64,000 nucleotides of DNA from an uncultured Brevinema sp. (GCA_947038195.1 CAMQVI010000002.1:1-64000), one strand, 5' to 3'; shown: positions 1-8,708, counted from the first letter of the stretch. Numbers and translations are program-made. Notes: generated from the sequence alone by a model not told the origin.

Positions 1-376
1 ACCTGTTGATGTTCTACCATCACTTTCTCGTCTTAGAGATAAGGGTATTGGTAAAGGAAAAACGAGAGAAGATCATGCTGACTTTTCTAACCAATTGTTT
101 GCTGCTTATGCTCGTGGTAAAGAAGCAAAAGAATTAGAAGCGATTTTAGGTGAAGGTGCTTTGACTCCCGATGACCAAAAATTTGCTGCTTTTGTTGAAG
201 GGTATGAACGTAAGTTTATAGCTCAAGGGGAAGGAGAAAACCGTAATATCTTAGAAGATACCATGAAAATCGGATATGAATTAATGGCTAAACTCCCTAT
301 TCCTGAACTTAAACGTGTTCGCCAAGAATACAAAGAAAAATATTTGCAAGAGTATCTTGATAAAGCTGATAAATAG
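1..376 (+). CDS. atpB: V-type ATP synthase subunit B, C-terminal part (5' cut by window edge)
   Basis: The frame is open from base 2 to a TAG at 374-376, so the window starts inside the gene; the ORF track shows only the piece after an internal TTG. The visible ~124 residues begin [11 protein letters not shown] and continue GKTREDH, the conserved run at the start of the C-terminal helical domain of V/A-type ATPase B subunits. The B subunit is the non-catalytic nucleotide-binding subunit of the V1/A1 head and alternates with subunit A in the hexamer. The gene lies 9 nt upstream of subunit D, so the two are co-transcribed. The family assignment is firm; the direction of coupling (ATP synthesis or Na+/H+ pumping) cannot be read here. 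Confidence 0.95.
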   Translation, partial: PVDVLPSLSRLRDKGIGKGKTREDHADFSNQLFAAYARGKEAKELEAILGEGALTPDDQKFAAFVEGYERKFIAQGEGENRNILEDTMKIGYELMAKLPIPELKRVRQEYKEKYLQEYLDKADK

Positions 377-385
377 GAGGGTCCA

Positions 386-1006
386 ATGGTTCAAGCTAGT
401 CCTAACAGAATGGAGCTTCAAACCCAAAAAGCTAAGTTCCGTACCGCTACTAGAGGGCATAAATTATTAAAAGATAAGCAAGATGCTTTAACCAAATTAT
501 TTCTTGAGAAAGTTCACGTAGTAAAAGATCTTCGTGAAGATATCGAAAAAGAATTGAAAAAAGCGTATTCTTATTTTATGATAGCCCGTGGAGTTATGGA
601 TACTGCTACTGCTAACATGGTTTTTGAAGCTGCTAGTGCAGAAATCCTCCTTGAAGCGAAAGTTATCAATACTTTAGGAGTTCGTTCTCCTGAGTTTACT
701 TTTGAGCAAAAAGGATCTCTTCATGAATACGGACTTGTCGGAACTTCTGCAGAAGTAGACTCTGCTTTGGATATTTTTGCTGGGGTTACCCAAAAGCTCA
801 TAGAGCTTGCAGAAATGGAAAAATTAGTAGAATTGCTTGCTATAGAGATCGAAAAAACAAGACGTAGAGTGAATGCTCTAGAATATCGCCTCATTCCTCA
901 AACCCAAGAAATCATCCGTTTTATCGTGATGAAGCTTGATGAAATGGATAGATCTAATCTAGCCCGTTTGATGAAAGTTAAAGATATTGTTCGTAAAGAA
1001 AATTAA
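386..1006 (+). CDS. atpD: V-type ATP synthase subunit D
   Basis: This 206-residue protein has the normal length and pattern of V/A-ATPase subunit D, the central rotor shaft: a basic N-terminus (ASPNRMELQTQKAKF), long helices, and a C-terminal helix with RRRVNALEYRLIP. It links the catalytic head to the membrane rotor. A GGAGG site overlaps the end of subunit B (ataGGAGGgtccaATG), which fixes the start. A strong hairpin terminator follows at once, so the operon ends here. Spirochaetal V-ATPase operons usually carry membrane subunits I and K after D; they are not downstream in this window. Confidence 0.96.
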   Translation: MVQASPNRMELQTQKAKFRTATRGHKLLKDKQDALTKLFLEKVHVVKDLREDIEKELKKAYSYFMIARGVMDTATANMVFEAASAEILLEAKVINTLGVRSPEFTFEQKGSLHEYGLVGTSAEVDSALDIFAGVTQKLIELAEMEKLVELLAIEIEKTRRRVNALEYRLIPQTQEIIRFIVMKLDEMDRSNLARLMKVKDIVRKEN

Positions 1007-1008
1007 TA

Positions 1009-1040
1009 AAAAGCCTCTTTAAGAAATTAGAGAGGCTTTT
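1009..1040 (+). terminator. Rho-independent terminator after V-ATPase operon
   Basis: AAAAGCCTCT (1009-1018) pairs perfectly with AGAGGCTTTT (1031-1040) around a 12-nt loop, and the 3' arm ends in T residues. It begins 3 nt after the subunit D stop codon. Confidence 0.85.
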
Positions 1041-1077
1041 ATTATAAATTGTATTATAGTAAATAAGGAGATTGTTA

Positions 1078-1458
1078 ATGATTGATTTTAATAGTAAAGT
1101 GATATTTAAATTAGAGCTTATAGAAAATTCTATAGGTAAAACAGAGGTAGATTTTCTTTTGTTAGAAGATGAAACAATAGAGTTTTCATTTAAGAGCATG
1201 AGAGATATGGTTATCATAACCAATAAAAGAGTTATCGCTATAAATGTACAAGGAATAACAGGAAAGAAAAAAGACTTTTCTTCTCTGCCCCTCAACAAAA
1301 TCCAAGCATTTTCTGTAGAAACAGCAGGGACTTTGGATCTAGATTCTGAGTTAGAATTATGGTTTTCAGGATTGGGTAAAGTGAAATTTGAATTTAGTAA
1401 AACGGTCGATATAAAAGCTATAGGGACTTTTATTAGTAGCCATCTTTTAAGCCATTAG
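1078..1458 (+). CDS. PH domain-containing protein (bPH_1 / DUF1696-like)
   Basis: The protein of about 126 residues carries the signature of small bacterial PH-domain proteins: a strand ending IITNKRVIAINVQGITGKK, then SSLPLNKIQAFSVETAG and ELELWFSG, then a C-terminal helix. Such proteins are soluble and form ring-like oligomers; no enzymatic role is known. The ORF track starts at a TTG at 1072, but AAGGAG at 1065-1070 is spaced 7 nt from the ATG at 1078, so I use that start. The gene stands alone between two terminators. The fold assignment is fairly sure; the cellular role is unknown. Confidence 0.8.
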   Translation: MIDFNSKVIFKLELIENSIGKTEVDFLLLEDETIEFSFKSMRDMVIITNKRVIAINVQGITGKKKDFSSLPLNKIQAFSVETAGTLDLDSELELWFSGLGKVKFEFSKTVDIKAIGTFISSHLLSH

Positions 1459-1474
1459 ATACTTATTTAAAAAG

Positions 1475-1500
1475 AAAAGAGCTCTGTATAGAGCTTTTTT
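1475..1500 (+). terminator. Terminator after PH-domain gene
   Basis: AGCTCT (1480-1485), loop GTAT, AGAGCT (1490-1495), flanked by an A-run upstream and seven T downstream, which extend the stem. It lies between convergent genes and could serve both strands. Confidence 0.75.
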
Positions 1501-1516
1501 TCTTTTTAAATGGAGA

Positions 1517-1831
1517 TTAATATTGATAAACTTTTTTATAAAATAAAATACCTATGATAATAGACATACTTTCGGCGACAGGAATAGCAAACCTTGCCCC
1601 ATTTACTCCCATATAATAAAGAAAGATAATAAGCCCCCCTAGGATAAATACGAAGGTCCTCAAAAATAATAAGATCCCTGACACAAGCCCATTACCTAGT
1701 GCCGTAAACATTGCTGATAGGAAAATGTTGATTCGCATAAATAAATAGGACAAGGATACGATTATAAAACCTTCTTTAGCGAGATTAAAAGTTTCGGATT
1801 TAGGGCTAAAAAAGATACTAGTGCTAAAATA
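1517..1831 (-). pseudogene. Remnant of a MATE-family efflux transporter (C-terminal ~105 codons)
   Basis: Reading right to left, the frame is open from 1831 (after a stop at 1832-1834) to a TAA at 1517-1519. The translation includes INIFLSAMFTALGNG, LLFLRTFVFI and ARFAIPVAE, which match the last membrane segments of MATE multidrug/cation antiporters (usual length about 450 residues). No Shine-Dalgarno site precedes an initiator in this frame. Hydrophobic sequence continues upstream in another frame across a run of T residues, consistent with frameshift decay. The sequence differs from the three intact MATE genes at 25085-29208 and looks like another subfamily. A short functional membrane peptide is possible but less likely. 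Confidence 0.7.
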
Positions 1832-1926
1832 TTAGATTTAGGCATCTTTTTCTCTGTAAAAAAAACACAATAAGAAAGAGACCTGTACTGATTTTCAGAA
1901 GAGGGGCGGATTGAAAAATAAAAATT

Positions 1927-3297
1927 CTACTTACCTATGCAAAATTGAGAGAAAATCCTATCCAGAATAGCGTCATCTGTGGTTTTTCCTACGATTTCTT
2001 CAAGAAAAACCCTTGCTTTTCTAATATGGGAGGCTGTAAATTCTTCTGATTCTCCAGATTGTATGCAAGATTTTGCAGAAAGGAAAGACTCTCTAGCTTG
2101 ATTGAGGAGATTTTCTTGTCTTATATTAGCAATAAGAATATCATTTTCTGGGTCTATCCCACCAGAAAAATAAAAAGAAGAAATTTCTTTGAATATCTGG
2201 TCCAATCCCACACTTTTTTGAGCGGACACTTTTATGATAGGTTCATTTCCAGCCAATTTTAAGACTTGAGGGAGGTCGGATTTGTTAAAAATTGTTAAAA
2301 TCTTAGTGGATTGACCTTTTAATAAATCTCTTATCCAAATATCTTCGTCTTGTATAGGGGCAGACTGATCCATGATATGGATAATTAAATTGGATTTTTC
2401 TAGAGCATCGATACTTCTTTTGGTACCTTCTTTTTCTATAAGATCATCTGTTTCTCTTAAACCTGCTGTATCAAAAAAACGTATAAGGAGTCCTTGGCTA
2501 TTGACCCTATGCTCTATGACGTCTCTTGTGGTTCCTGGGATATCACTTACGATTACTCTATTTTCATCTACAAGAGCGTTTAAAAGAGATGACTTTCCCA
2601 CGTTAGGTCTACCTATAAGGGTGACTTTTATCCCCTCTGTACTCATTTTTCCTACTTGAGCCCCAGATAGAAGGGTGTGGATTTCTTTAATTAGATTTTC
2701 TACACGAATAAGATGTTGATCAGACATATCCTCTATATCATGTTCTTCTTCGGCATGATCTATCGCTACTTCAAGGAGAGCGAGAATATCTAAGGTCTCT
2801 TGGTGTAAAATATCTATTTTTTGGGATAACTTCCCCTCCAGTCTTCCTAGAGCTTGGATATGAGCGAATTTAGTCTGAGCTTCAGTCAGGTCTCTAATAG
2901 CTTCAGCTTGAGTAAGGTCTATTTTTCCATTGAGAAAGGCACGCATCGTAAAAGCTCCTGGCTCTGCGACAGCGATTCCGAGATCCCCTAAAATTCTCAT
3001 GATTTCTTTAACGATATAGGGACTACCATGGGTCCAGATCTCCAAAGATTCTTCCCCTGTAAAAGATTTTCCGTGATGAAAAATTCCCACCATAACTTCA
3101 TCTATAAGAGCATTATTTTTAGGGTCTATGATATGACCGTAGGCAATCTCATGGGATTTCTTGTCTTTTAATAATTTAGAACCTTTGAAGATATTTTCTA
3201 TTTTTTCTATGGAAGATTGTCCTGAGATCCTTATCATAGATACCCCTGCAATACCGGGGGCAGTAGCAGGGGCGGCGATTATATTATTATGGAGCAT
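1927..3297 (-). CDS. mnmE: tRNA uridine-5-carboxymethylaminomethyl modification GTPase MnmE
   Basis: The 456-residue protein has the full MnmE layout: an N-terminal folate-binding domain starting IIAAPATAPGIAGVSMIRISG, a helical domain, and an inserted G domain with GRPNVGKSSLLN (P-loop), DIPGTTRD and NKSD. It ends in the invariant CIGK tail, whose Cys is catalytic. With MnmG it modifies U34 of several tRNAs. The start ATG follows AGAAGGA. It lies downstream of yidC, as in many bacteria, but jag, often placed between them, is absent. A long hairpin separates it from yidC. Confidence 0.97.
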   Translation of the reverse strand: MLHNNIIAAPATAPGIAGVSMIRISGQSSIEKIENIFKGSKLLKDKKSHEIAYGHIIDPKNNALIDEVMVGIFHHGKSFTGEESLEIWTHGSPYIVKEIMRILGDLGIAVAEPGAFTMRAFLNGKIDLTQAEAIRDLTEAQTKFAHIQALGRLEGKLSQKIDILHQETLDILALLEVAIDHAEEEHDIEDMSDQHLIRVENLIKEIHTLLSGAQVGKMSTEGIKVTLIGRPNVGKSSLLNALVDENRVIVSDIPGTTRDVIEHRVNSQGLLIRFFDTAGLRETDDLIEKEGTKRSIDALEKSNLIIHIMDQSAPIQDEDIWIRDLLKGQSTKILTIFNKSDLPQVLKLAGNEPIIKVSAQKSVGLDQIFKEISSFYFSGGIDPENDILIANIRQENLLNQARESFLSAKSCIQSGESEEFTASHIRKARVFLEEIVGKTTDDAILDRIFSQFCIGK

Positions 3298-3310
3298 TAT
3301 ATCCTTCTAA

Positions 3311-3341
3311 GAAATAAGCCCGTAAGATACGGGCTTATTTC
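3311..3341 (-). terminator. 14-bp hairpin between yidC and mnmE
   Basis: GAAATAAGCCCGTA (3311-3324) pairs perfectly with TACGGGCTTATTTC (3328-3341) around a 3-nt loop. On the minus strand it follows the yidC stop and ends about 4 nt before the mnmE Shine-Dalgarno site. There is no clear T-run in that direction, so it may be a weak terminator or an mRNA-processing or stability element. Confidence 0.6.
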
Positions 3342-3352
3342 TATTTTTTATT

Positions 3353-4954
3353 TTATATTTTCTTTTTAGCGTAACGAGAATCTAAATTAATTCCCTCTTG
3401 TTCAATAATGGAGAATATATTTTGTATTGTCCAGTAAAGAACGAGCCCCGATGGCATACCCCAAAATAAGAATAGGAAAATCAGAGGCATAAAATAACTT
3501 TGCATTTGCATTTGCTTTTGCATGTCATTTTGGGAAGACCCCACCCGTCCTTGTTGAAGGACGACAGAAATAAGTTGAAGAATAGTCATAATAATAGGTA
3601 AGAGATGGAAAGAAAAACCACTTATCACAAAGAGAGTATCAGGCATTGTGAGGTCTTGTATCCAAAGAAAACCAGCTCCTCTTAATTCTACAGAACGAGA
3701 AAGTACTCTAAATAAAGCAAAGAACACAGGAATTTGGAGGAGAAGAGGTAGACAACCACCAAGAGGGTTAGCTTTTTCTTCTTTGTAAAGTTCCATTGTT
3801 TTTTGTTGGAGAAGTTGTTGGTCATGTCCCCATTTTTCTTGAAGTTTATTAATTTTAGGTTGGAGAACACGCATTTTTTTCATGGAGATTGCGGATTTAA
3901 TTGAAAGAGGTAAGAGCAATAATTTAACGATAATAGCTATAAGTATAAGAGTAAGTCCAGCACTACCTGTTTTTTCTACTAAAGTTGTCATAATCCAAGT
4001 GGTTCCATTTTCAATCGGTTTTAAGAGCCAATTAAAGACAATAGGCCAAGCAAAGAGTTTTTTGTAGTCTTTATCAATAGAAGCAATGGCAGATTCTTGT
4101 CTAGGTCCTACATAATAGTCTATAGTATAATCTAATGTTTGATTGGGAAGGATATTAGTAGCTAAAACTTGTATTCCTAAGCTTACACGAGATTTAGGCC
4201 CGAATTCTAAACCATGATATACAAAAACAGAATTTTCAAATCGAGGTCTAACAATAGTCATAAAGAAATTATCTGCTAGGGTTGCCCATTTGGCATTATC
4301 AATAAAGGCCATAGGGGTAGGTCCACCAAACCAAGACCCACCATTAATTTTAGCTTTTTCTATCTTTTCACCATTATAATAACGGTACTCTGGGATATTA
4401 TTATTATTAGAGGTAGCTCGAGCTATATCAAATAAAGAACCAAAAGTAAAGGCTAAACCCTCAAAATCTAATAAAACACTTTTACCTGTTTTATTAGAAA
4501 GACTCAATTTTTCTTCTACTTGTCCATTACTTAGAAGAGTAAGCGTACGAAGAATACCTACTTTTTGACCCCTGATAGTAGCTGTAGCTGTAAGTGCTAT
4601 AGAGTTAGAAGTATTTCGGCTTACCGCATAAACTGGTCTGTAGCTATTAGTGGTAAGTTCTGTATAAGTGCCAAAAGAGAAATCAAAAGTATCTAGTTGT
4701 CCAAGTCTATCTTCGACAGTAATACTATTCGCTAGTCTATTCCAAGAACCATCAATAGCAGTCTTTTCAGCTCTTCCGCCATAAGGGTTAATCTCTAGTG
4801 CCAGAGATTGGTCTGGGGCGACAACGGAGTACGTATTGTCATCACCTGAATCTGAGTAAATTACTGTGTTTTGTGCGTACAAGGGTGCATTTCCTATCAT
4901 TGTCAATAAGGCTATCATTAATAATAGCATGATAGAAGTTTTTTGCTTTAGCAT
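3353..4954 (-). CDS. yidC: Membrane protein insertase YidC (Oxa1 family)
   Basis: The 533-residue protein matches Gram-negative-type YidC: an N-terminal hydrophobic segment (about residues 8-27), a large periplasmic beta-rich P1 domain (about 30-300), then the conserved Oxa1 core with GSAGLTLILIAIIVKLLLLPL, MKKMRVLQPKINKLQEKWG, NPLGGCLPLLLQIPVFFALF and GLVLYWTIQNIFSI. It inserts and folds inner-membrane proteins, alone or with SecYEG. The start ATG at 4954 is preceded by a GGAGG site (tcGGAGGaatt). A sigma-70-type promoter lies about 30-60 bp upstream. mnmE follows. Confidence 0.97.
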   Translation of the reverse strand: MLKQKTSIMLLLMIALLTMIGNAPLYAQNTVIYSDSGDDNTYSVVAPDQSLALEINPYGGRAEKTAIDGSWNRLANSITVEDRLGQLDTFDFSFGTYTELTTNSYRPVYAVSRNTSNSIALTATATIRGQKVGILRTLTLLSNGQVEEKLSLSNKTGKSVLLDFEGLAFTFGSLFDIARATSNNNNIPEYRYYNGEKIEKAKINGGSWFGGPTPMAFIDNAKWATLADNFFMTIVRPRFENSVFVYHGLEFGPKSRVSLGIQVLATNILPNQTLDYTIDYYVGPRQESAIASIDKDYKKLFAWPIVFNWLLKPIENGTTWIMTTLVEKTGSAGLTLILIAIIVKLLLLPLSIKSAISMKKMRVLQPKINKLQEKWGHDQQLLQQKTMELYKEEKANPLGGCLPLLLQIPVFFALFRVLSRSVELRGAGFLWIQDLTMPDTLFVISGFSFHLLPIIMTILQLISVVLQQGRVGSSQNDMQKQMQMQSYFMPLIFLFLFWGMPSGLVLYWTIQNIFSIIEQEGINLDSRYAKKKI

Positions 4955-4985
4955 AATTCCTCCGAAATGTTTCTATATAGGTTAT

Positions 4986-5014
4986 ATCATACACTATTAT
5001 AGCCATACCGTCAA
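4986..5014 (-). promoter_or_regulatory. Sigma-70-type promoter for yidC
   Basis: On the minus strand, TTGACG (5014-5009), a 17-bp spacer and TATGAT (4991-4986). Transcription would start about 25 nt upstream of the yidC start codon. Confidence 0.7.
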
Positions 5015-5054
5015 GCTTTTCTAGGGACAAAGAATCATAATTTTGCTCTTATTA

Positions 5055-5083
5055 TTGACGAATCTGAGAAAAAGCTTTATACT
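5055..5083 (+). promoter_or_regulatory. Sigma-70-type promoter for murA
   Basis: TTGACG (5055-5060), a 17-bp spacer and TATACT (5078-5083), about 40 bp before the murA start. It is arranged divergently with the yidC promoter and has the same -35 hexamer. Confidence 0.72.
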
Positions 5084-5122
5084 GTTAACAAAATCAGCAT
5101 ACATTTTATTAAAGGAATATTT

Positions 5123-6400
5123 ATGGCAAAATTAGCGAAATATATTATTAATGGTGGAACCCCTCTTTCTGGAACAGTTACAATAAGTGGGGCAAAAAAT
5201 GCCTCCCTTCCTATTTTAGCTGCCAGTTTACTGACTAAAGAACCTATCAATTTATGTAATGTTCCTGATTTGGAAGATATCAGCGTTATGTTTTTATTAT
5301 TAGAGTCCTTAGGAAAAAAAGTTACGAGAAACAAGGATCAAGTTCTTATTGAAGAATTAGGCGAATTAGGTTTTGAAGCCCCTTACGGTATCGTTAATCG
5401 AATGAGAGCTTCTATTGCTGTTATGGGGCCTTTGACAGCTCGTTTAGGGAAAGCCCATATTTCCATGCCTGGTGGATGCAACTTAGGACCTAGGCCTATT
5501 GACCTTCACATCAAAGGAATAGAAGCATTGTCTGCTACTTGCAAAACAGAGCATGGTTATATGGAAGTTTCTGCGGGGGAAGAAGGTCTTATTGGCGCTA
5601 AAATGAATCTCTCTAGTAAAAATGGTAGTTCTGTTTTAGCTACAGAAAACATCATGATGGCGGCCACCTTAGCTAAAGGTACAACTGTTATTAATGGAGC
5701 AGCTAAAGAGCCTGAAGTAGAGGATTTGGCACTCCTTCTTAATAACATGGGTGCTAAAATTAGCGGAGCAGGAACAGACACTATTACTGTTAAAGGGGTA
5801 GAAACCCTTCACGGTGCTATTCATCATGTGGTAGCAGATAGAATTGAAACAGGTACTTTTATTATTGCTGCTGCTATGACAGGGGGAATAATAACGATTA
5901 AAAACTGTGTTCCCCAACATTTAGAAGAAGCTATTAAAAAATTTCGAGAAGCTGGGATAGAAATTAATATTCTTGATGATACTACTATAGTAGCAAAAGG
6001 TGGTTCGGCTAAAGTTGCCGTGGATTTTGTTACTCTCCCCCACCCCTTGTTTCCTACCGATTTACAATCTCAATTTTTAGCCTATTTATCTCTTGCTAAA
6101 GGGAAAAGTATCGTTACAGAAATGATATACCCGGAACGTTTTATGCATGCAGCAGAATTTAACCGTATGGGTGCTAACATTATAGTGACTAACGGTATTG
6201 CAGAAATTATAGGGGTTGAAGAGCTATCTAGTGCTTCCGTTATGAGCTCTGATTTACGTGGAGGGGCTGCTCTTGTTTTAGCTGCTTTAGCCACTAAAGG
6301 GAAAAGTGAAGTATTAAGGGTTTATCATATTGATAGAGGTTACGAAAATTTTGAAACAAAGCTCCAAAGCTTAGGGGCAAATATCATCAAAACTTTCTAG
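5123..6400 (+). CDS. murA: UDP-N-acetylglucosamine 1-carboxyvinyltransferase MurA
   Basis: The 425-residue protein is a full-length MurA, which transfers enolpyruvate from PEP to UDP-GlcNAc, the first committed step of peptidoglycan synthesis in the cytoplasm. The catalytic loop MPGGCNLGPRPIDLH carries the Cys at residue 119 (the fosfomycin target; some MurA have Asp here). The N-terminal ISGAKNASLP gives the Lys25-Asn26 pair. HPLFPTDLQSQFLAYL and the C-terminal DLRGGAALVLAAL motif are also present. The ATG follows AAAGGA. A permease gene lies 40 nt downstream on the same strand. Confidence 0.97.
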   Translation: MAKLAKYIINGGTPLSGTVTISGAKNASLPILAASLLTKEPINLCNVPDLEDISVMFLLLESLGKKVTRNKDQVLIEELGELGFEAPYGIVNRMRASIAVMGPLTARLGKAHISMPGGCNLGPRPIDLHIKGIEALSATCKTEHGYMEVSAGEEGLIGAKMNLSSKNGSSVLATENIMMAATLAKGTTVINGAAKEPEVEDLALLLNNMGAKISGAGTDTITVKGVETLHGAIHHVVADRIETGTFIIAAAMTGGIITIKNCVPQHLEEAIKKFREAGIEINILDDTTIVAKGGSAKVAVDFVTLPHPLFPTDLQSQFLAYLSLAKGKSIVTEMIYPERFMHAAEFNRMGANIIVTNGIAEIIGVEELSSASVMSSDLRGGAALVLAALATKGKSEVLRVYHIDRGYENFETKLQSLGANIIKTF

Positions 6401-6440
6401 GCATTCTGAACTTATATAGTATAAAATATGGCAGGTATAT

Positions 6441-7631
6441 GTGAAATTTTTTCTTCATTTATCTTTTAGACTTCTTGGATGGTCTTTCATTTTTGGATTT
6501 ATTATAGGTATATTTGGGGTTAGCTTGTCTCTTATGCAAATAGCTGATTTTTACTTAGAAGAAGGCACAGAAAATGTTGCTAACACCTATACTTTTAATG
6601 TAAAGCCTACGAGTACGAAGTCTCTAACAGAAACTTCTATTGTAGAGCTACAAAATGTTGAAGGGGTAGCTTTTGCCGACCCTTATTTTACTCCTGCTAT
6701 AGAGACAATAGGGGCTATTAATTATTTTGGATTCAATGCCTCTTACCCTTTACAAATTCAAGGGATCCCAAGTCGTTTAGGGAGAGAACAAGCGGTAGCC
6801 ACTCATAGATCTGAATGGGAGTCTGCTGATTTAAATCGTATCCCAGTTCTTCTCCCCCAACAAGCTGTTACTCTCTATAACAATCTTGCTCCCCAACGCT
6901 CTTGGCCTACTTTAGATGAAAAAGCTTTTTTAGGTTTGCCAGGCACTAGTATTTTAATACAAGAGAATAGTTATCAGGCTATAATTTCTGGATTTGATGC
7001 AGAAGAATTTGGGATGACTATTAAAGCTCCTGCCCAAAAATTATATGCGATCTTTGCAGACTTAGATCTAAGCCCATCCTATGATTATATTAATATAGAA
7101 ACGGTTGCAGGCTTAAATCGTCAACAAGCAAGAAATACAGCCAAGAGCATTACCGATTTAGGTTATTCTCTAGCTAAGAGTAATGAAGAAGATTTTCAAC
7201 AAAGTTTATTCAAGAGAATAAAATATACGATTGGTATTTTTGCAATAAGTATCCTCATTGCTTTTATTATTTTATTATTTTATGATATGTACCACCTTTT
7301 AAAACCTATTCAAATGCGTATCTCTCATTATAGGCTTTGGGGCATTAAAGACACTACTTTTATTAGAGCAATGTTCCTTTTTGGGATGTTTGCTATTTGT
7401 TCTGGTATTATATCGTGGATTATTTGTTTTTTTGCGGTGATTCCTGTGCAAGAATATATTACTAGCACTATTAGTCGTTTTGGATTTAACGTGCCTTCTC
7501 TTCGAGAAAGTGCAAGAGTTGCTTTAGAGGCAGGTGTTTTAGGTATTGTTCTCTTTTTCCTTACGAACACAATCACCATAGTTACATTTTATCGTAAAAT
7601 CCCGCCCTCTTATTATATTAAAAAATTTTAA
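6441..7631 (+). CDS. FtsX/MacB-like ABC transporter permease
   Basis: The 396-residue protein has the layout of type VII ABC permeases: one N-terminal membrane segment (about residues 10-33), a large extracytoplasmic domain (about 35-260), then three C-terminal membrane segments (about 262-285, 305-335, 365-388). The last part resembles the FtsX domain. It starts at a GTG (6441) after a weak AGG site. No ATPase gene is adjacent, so its partner, substrate and function are unknown. It may be co-transcribed with murA. LolC/E-type lipoprotein release, efflux, or cell-wall hydrolase control are all possible; I cannot choose. Confidence 0.65.
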   Translation: MKFFLHLSFRLLGWSFIFGFIIGIFGVSLSLMQIADFYLEEGTENVANTYTFNVKPTSTKSLTETSIVELQNVEGVAFADPYFTPAIETIGAINYFGFNASYPLQIQGIPSRLGREQAVATHRSEWESADLNRIPVLLPQQAVTLYNNLAPQRSWPTLDEKAFLGLPGTSILIQENSYQAIISGFDAEEFGMTIKAPAQKLYAIFADLDLSPSYDYINIETVAGLNRQQARNTAKSITDLGYSLAKSNEEDFQQSLFKRIKYTIGIFAISILIAFIILLFYDMYHLLKPIQMRISHYRLWGIKDTTFIRAMFLFGMFAICSGIISWIICFFAVIPVQEYITSTISRFGFNVPSLRESARVALEAGVLGIVLFFLTNTITIVTFYRKIPPSYYIKKF

Positions 7632-7665
7632 TCATTCTTTTTTAAGAAAAATCTCATTAAAACAT

Positions 7666-7691
7666 TAAAGTTTCCCCAAAATTTCCGAAAA
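7666..7691 (+). promoter_or_regulatory. Sigma-28 (FliA)-like promoter upstream of flaA
   Basis: TAAAGTTT (7666-7673) is an exact match to the -35 box of flagellar sigma-28 promoters. After 10 bp comes TCCGAAAA (7684-7691), a 6 of 8 match to GCCGATAA; the usual spacer is 11. It lies about 44 bp before the flaA start. Confidence 0.5.
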
Positions 7692-7734
7692 GTTTTTAAG
7701 TCTTAAAAAAATAGCGTAATTTAAGGAGAATCAC

Positions 7735-8685
7735 ATGAAGAAATTTAGCATATTTTTAATTAGTTTAATGGTACCCGTTTGTTCTTTTGCTCAGGTTCAG
7801 ACAGTACTTGATTTTAACACCTACGAAGAGCAGATACAACAAGTATACACCACCCCAGAGAATCAGTTGCTCACTGTCAATGGAGATTTTCAGGTAGAAT
7901 TGGGTTCAGAGATGTTTATGCTCGACAATTGGTTTGTTGAACTCAGCCCTTCTTCTTCCAATGACATCTCTATGAGAGACTCGTACTCTAAAAGTGTTAA
8001 CAGTACTGAACAAGGCAATGTACTTGGCGTTCGGGTAAGTTTTCCAGAATGGTCTTATCAGGGAGAAGCCCTTATAAGACCTAAATTCCCTGTGCTACCT
8101 TTCAACAATCAAGGGGAATATATTAACCTTAACAACGGAGTTGTAACAAATGTCGGAAAAGTCCAATCATTTTCCATGTGGGCTAATGGTCGTAATTTTA
8201 ATTTTACAACAGGCGTTCGTATGATAGATGATATTGGAAAAATTATAGAATTTGGTTTAGGATCTTTACGTTATGTAGGGTGGAGAAAACTAAAATACAA
8301 TAATCGCTTCTTCTCTGATAGAGCGATTAATAATATTGAAAAAACAAGACGTCTTTACCCCAATACTAGCCCTCTCTTGGCTTTCCATAGTATTGCTATA
8401 TATAAACCTGCTAATGAATTTGGAGGAGACTTTGTAGCATATTTTGGTAGTGCTGATATTGAGTATACCCCTTATCTTACAGAAGAAATTACAGATATTA
8501 ATGATGAGGCAACTTGGGGTATTATCCAAGAAGAACAGTTACAACGTGCTCAAGCTATAAACACTACACTATATGAAGAAGTGCTTCAATATGAGTATGC
8601 AAAACAACGTGCCCTAACCATTAACGGCAATGAAGGCGAAGCTGCTGCTGAAGTAGCTGCTGATAATGCTGCTGCTGTTCAATAG
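7735..8685 (+). CDS. flaA: Periplasmic flagellar filament outer-layer (sheath) protein FlaA
   Basis: The 316-residue protein has a Sec signal peptide (MKKFSIFLISLMVPVCSFA, cleavage predicted near residue 19). Its mature region matches spirochaetal FlaA: VLGVRVSFPEWSYQGEA, NNGVVTNVGKVQSFSMWANGRN, YVGWRKLKYNN and a GGDFVAYF stretch near the end. FlaA coats the FlaB core of the periplasmic filament and tunes its stiffness and shape. AAGGAG lies 7 nt before the ATG. The C-terminus is an unusual Ala/Glu-rich tail of about 20 residues (ending AADNAAAVQ). A sigma-28-like promoter lies upstream and a structured region with a terminator follows. Confidence 0.93.
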   Translation: MKKFSIFLISLMVPVCSFAQVQTVLDFNTYEEQIQQVYTTPENQLLTVNGDFQVELGSEMFMLDNWFVELSPSSSNDISMRDSYSKSVNSTEQGNVLGVRVSFPEWSYQGEALIRPKFPVLPFNNQGEYINLNNGVVTNVGKVQSFSMWANGRNFNFTTGVRMIDDIGKIIEFGLGSLRYVGWRKLKYNNRFFSDRAINNIEKTRRLYPNTSPLLAFHSIAIYKPANEFGGDFVAYFGSADIEYTPYLTEEITDINDEATWGIIQEEQLQRAQAINTTLYEEVLQYEYAKQRALTINGNEGEAAAEVAADNAAAVQ

Positions 8686-8708
8686 TAGAAATAAGTAAAT
8701 AAAAACAA

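Noticed and set aside
978-1298. 106-residue minus-strand ORF over the PH-domain gene
   Set aside because: Overlaps a well-supported gene and terminator; no ribosome site or family match.
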